A stretch of 64,000 nt of DNA, taken from contig NZ_KB913032.1 in the NCBI RefSeq assembly GCF_000384215.1, forward strand, positions 8,703,605 through 8,767,604, written 5' to 3'. Source of the DNA: Amycolatopsis alba DSM 44262 (GTDB taxonomy: Bacteria; Actinomycetota; Actinomycetes; Mycobacteriales; Pseudonocardiaceae). Below are positions 61,961-64,000 of this stretch, piece after piece (the stretch's first letter is position 1; each line of letters begins with the position of its first letter). The notes under the pieces are model-generated. The model did not search any database. It worked only from the letters and a program-made list of their open reading frames with translations, and was not told where the DNA came from. A program made the translations under genes and the position numbers.

Positions 61961-62700
61961 CCGACACCCTTGCTTCATCCGCTCCCGCCGGGCACGCGTT
62001 TCTTCGTGGCATCACGGATTCGCGGCCCGCCGACGGCGTCGTGGATCTGCCATGGCTCCGCGGCGCGGCACAGCGGGTCCAGGACGACCCCGGCACCTTC
62101 CTGTCCTGGCTGGAGGAGATCCTCCGGAACGAGGAATCCGTCCGCGACGCCGCGAAGCGCTCTTATTGGCACCCCAACGGGTTCGCCAAGATGGTGCTGC
62201 ACGCTTCGGCCGATTTCCGGATCCGGCTGCACGTCTGGCCGGAAGCCGCCGAGCCGTCCCGTGGCGAATCCAATCCGCACAGCCACCGCTGGGAATTCGC
62301 TTCGACCGTCATCGCGGGCGAAGGCATGCACATGGTCGAGTACGGCGAAACCGCTGCAGGCGGAGACCTTCACACCAGGTACTGGTACGGGGTCGATCCC
62401 GCCGACCCCGCGGCGTTGCGGCGCGACGGACAGGCTCGCCTCAAGAAACTGCGGGCACCGCACGTGCGGTACGGGCAGGTCTATTCTTGCGACACCGAGG
62501 TCGTGCACACCGTCCGGCCGATCGACGCGAGTCTCACCGCGACCCTCGTCCTGCAAGGACCCCACCGGTCGGCCAAGACCGTTGTCTACTGCTTACCCGA
62601 CCAAACCGACGACCAGCCCAACGGTGAACTGACCGAAGAGGACTTCCGCGTTCTCGTCGGATCCGTCGTCGCCGCATTCGACAAGCGAGTCTCGTCATGA
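61957..62700 (+). CDS. Cupin-fold protein (cysteine dioxygenase-like)
   Basis: This 247-residue soluble protein resembles the cysteine dioxygenase branch of cupins. The metal-binding motif is SNPHSHRWEFASTVIAGEGM (two His of cupin motif 1), with a third His in CDTEVVHTVRPI on the second motif. The region before (HPNGFAKMVLHASADFRIRLHVWP) is the first beta-sheet. Such enzymes hold Fe(II) and oxidise thiols or similar small molecules; a regulatory or isomerase use is possible. The gene overlaps its neighbours by 4 bp at both ends (ATGA), so it is stoichiometrically coupled to the HTH and Dcd-like proteins. Substrate is unknown. Confidence 0.7.
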   Translation: MTDTLASSAPAGHAFLRGITDSRPADGVVDLPWLRGAAQRVQDDPGTFLSWLEEILRNEESVRDAAKRSYWHPNGFAKMVLHASADFRIRLHVWPEAAEPSRGESNPHSHRWEFASTVIAGEGMHMVEYGETAAGGDLHTRYWYGVDPADPAALRRDGQARLKKLRAPHVRYGQVYSCDTEVVHTVRPIDASLTATLVLQGPHRSAKTVVYCLPDQTDDQPNGELTEEDFRVLVGSVVAAFDKRVSS

Positions 62701-63338
62701 CCACAGTCCAGTCCGCCCCCCTCAGTCTCCATTCCGGAAGCAGGCAAATCGAAAGCGGCATCCTCACCGACCGGGAGATCCGGAGTGCCCTGCTCGAAGG
62801 CGATCTTTCCGTCCTGCCTTTCGACGACTCCCTGATCCGGCCCGCGGCGATCAGCCTGCGGCTGGGCAAAGAAGCCTTCAGCCTGGAATCCACCGGCCCC
62901 GTCGACATCGCCGACAAGACCACGTACCCGGACCTGGTGCCGAAGGACCTGGATGACCAAGGCAGGCTGCGGGTGGAACCCGGTGAGGTCGTCCTCGCAC
63001 CGACCATGGAACGCATCGGACTTTCGAGCAGGCTGGCCGGACTCGTCGACGGCACCAGCGACTACGCCCGCCTCGGCGTCAGCGTGGTGCTCTGCGGCCA
63101 GGTCAGTCCCGGCTTCGGCAGCAACAACGGCGCCGTCCTGACCCTGGAAATCGTCAATCATCTACGCCACGCGGTTCTGTTGCGTCCCGGCACCAGAATA
63201 TGCAATGTGATGCTTTTCGCTTCGACCGGAAGTGAGGAGTCGTATGACCGTATTCCGCACAACTATTCGAACGATCATTTCGTCATGCCCTCCCGCCTTG
63301 CCGAACGAATCGAACACGCGCACAATTCCAACAACTAG
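62697..63338 (+). CDS. dCTP deaminase-like protein with altered active-site residues
   Basis: This 213-residue protein is of the Dcd/dUTPase fold. ILTDREIRSALLEGDLSVLP and IRPAAISLRLGKEAF match the Dcd N-terminus. The catalytic segment GRSSLARLG of Escherichia coli Dcd reads GTSDYARLG here: the functional Ser and second Arg are kept, but the first Arg (phosphate contact) is Thr and the second Ser is Asp. The catalytic Glu is kept in LTLEIVNH, while the usual AHR-IDPGW reads CGQ-VSPGF. So the fold is secure but dCTP specificity is doubtful. It starts inside the cupin stop. It is probably not the housekeeping Dcd, which should be encoded elsewhere. Confidence 0.85.
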   Translation: MTTVQSAPLSLHSGSRQIESGILTDREIRSALLEGDLSVLPFDDSLIRPAAISLRLGKEAFSLESTGPVDIADKTTYPDLVPKDLDDQGRLRVEPGEVVLAPTMERIGLSSRLAGLVDGTSDYARLGVSVVLCGQVSPGFGSNNGAVLTLEIVNHLRHAVLLRPGTRICNVMLFASTGSEESYDRIPHNYSNDHFVMPSRLAERIEHAHNSNN

Positions 63339-63419
63339 TCCGTTCATCCTCCTGGCGGGCAGACAGGTGAAATAGCCGCACCTATGCTGTAGCGAGTCCG
63401 CCCACCGGGAGGAGGCCTT

Positions 63420-64000
63420 GTGGGAACTCTCGACAGGTCGGAACTGCGCATAGCCCAGGATCTTCAGCAGACCGGGATGACCCGCTCTTCGGCGATGCTG
63501 GCCGTCGTGATGGCGACACGCGGGTACGACCGGCCGGAGCGGGATCTTGCCGAAATCGTCCGCCACTATCCCGGACTCGAATCCGTCGCCGAAGCCCGGC
63601 TGGCGATTCAGGACCTGCTCCATCGAGAATGGCTCACTCAGGCCGTCATTCACGGAGTGACGGTGACCGGGCGTGTTTCCCGGTTGGCGCAGCTGATCGC
63701 GAACCACCTGAGCGATCAGAGTGTCGCCGACAGACTGTTGGCGATTCGTGTCACGCTCGAACCCTATATCAAGGTTCTCGGCCCGATGGAGAACTCTTCG
63801 GTATTCCATTCGTATCTCGACCTTCTCCGATCGGCACAGCGCGAGATCTGCCTGCCGATGCTGGTGACCCCGCCCTACGACGAGACCGTGCGCATACTTC
63901 ACGAGCGCGCCGAAGCAGGCGTGCGGGTGCGCATACTGCTCGCCGCGCCGACGCTGGCCGTGAAATGGCGAAACGAAACCATGCGTTCCATTTCCGCCGA
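63420..64000 (+). CDS. Predicted wHTH plus phospholipase D-like protein (truncated by window)
   Basis: Only the first 193 codons are seen. The N-terminal 110 residues look like a winged helix-type region (ELRIAQDLQQTGMTRSSAML ... LAIQDLLHREWLTQAVIHGV). From about 130 on, SYLDLLRSAQREICLPMLVT and TVRILHERAEAGVRVRILLA are the strand-helix-strand beginning of a PLD-type domain; the HKD motif would lie beyond the right edge. GGAGGAGG precedes the GTG at 63420 by 4 nt. It is 81 bp behind the Dcd-like gene, so it may be part of the same operon, although CAGACA (63360) and TATGCT (63383) with 17 bp between could be its own promoter. The PLD assignment is provisional. Confidence 0.55.
   Translation, partial: MGTLDRSELRIAQDLQQTGMTRSSAMLAVVMATRGYDRPERDLAEIVRHYPGLESVAEARLAIQDLLHREWLTQAVIHGVTVTGRVSRLAQLIANHLSDQSVADRLLAIRVTLEPYIKVLGPMENSSVFHSYLDLLRSAQREICLPMLVTPPYDETVRILHERAEAGVRVRILLAAPTLAVKWRNETMRSISA

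Overview
The window is high-GC actinobacterial chromosome. Its GTG and TTG starts, GGAGG-type ribosome binding sites, strong third-position GC and gene content (DUF5313, DUF6292, F420-type oxidoreductase, AbiEi-like wHTH/nuclease protein) point to a Pseudonocardiaceae member, most likely Amycolatopsis or a close relative. The genus is an inference, since no rRNA lies in the window. About 50 genes are supported and no tRNA, rRNA or CRISPR array was seen.

Layout. 1-678: 5' part of cytochrome c oxidase subunit I, running off the left edge. 759-13756 (minus): a five-gene, translationally coupled operon for a PUFA-synthase-like iterative PKS (NMO-NMO-KS-AT-ACP-KR, then KS-AT-DH-PPTase, free ACP, alpha/beta hydrolase, GT1 glycosyltransferase), which probably makes a glycosylated or glycosyl-linked polyketide/fatty acyl lipid. 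14187-20432: LysR/YeiH pair, MFS exporter, a frameshifted EamA transporter divergent from a MocR regulator, and a CRP/FNR regulator. 20404-24663: tandem paralogous membrane proteins, a secreted sialidase, small cytosolic proteins and a flavodoxin. 24752-33564: bacterial nitric oxide synthase, a G3E GTPase, a two-gene NHEJ-like set (polymerase plus ATP ligase), DUF1015, a DHA2 exporter and an LLM oxidoreductase. 33724-37004: type II thioesterase, DUF6292, an OhrR-like regulator with a 32-bp perfect palindrome facing a DUF5313 gene, and an AbiEi/nuclease-like gene bracketed by two identical 53-bp hairpin repeats. 37243-38175: an intact-looking IS5-type element. 38190-47078: pseudouridine synthase, secreted protein, DUF3100, an AlkB-like dioxygenase under a perfect SOS box, a P450 and a large AAA-type ATPase. 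47107-52094: DrrAB-type ABC exporter with FMN reductase, then a ROK kinase coupled to an APC permease behind a ROK-type operator. 52311-60311: lipoprotein/membrane pair, hydrolase, J-domain/NERD fusion, secreted M14 carboxypeptidase, DUF998, and a membrane protein paired with a DnaJ-type zinc-finger protein.

60659-64000 is the most unusual part: a tightly coupled cassette encoding an HTH protein fused to an alpha/alpha-toroid domain, a cupin-type protein, and a dCTP-deaminase-like enzyme with altered active-site residues, followed by a truncated PLD-like gene. I cannot assign it to a described pathway. It could be a nucleotide-modifying defence or signalling system.

At the sequence level, the window also carries several hairpin repeats in gene tails. 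A 13-bp palindrome (GTCCAC[A/T]GTGGAC) occurs six times, each time encoding Ser-Thr-Val-Asp with an uncommon Thr codon, which suggests selection on the DNA itself.
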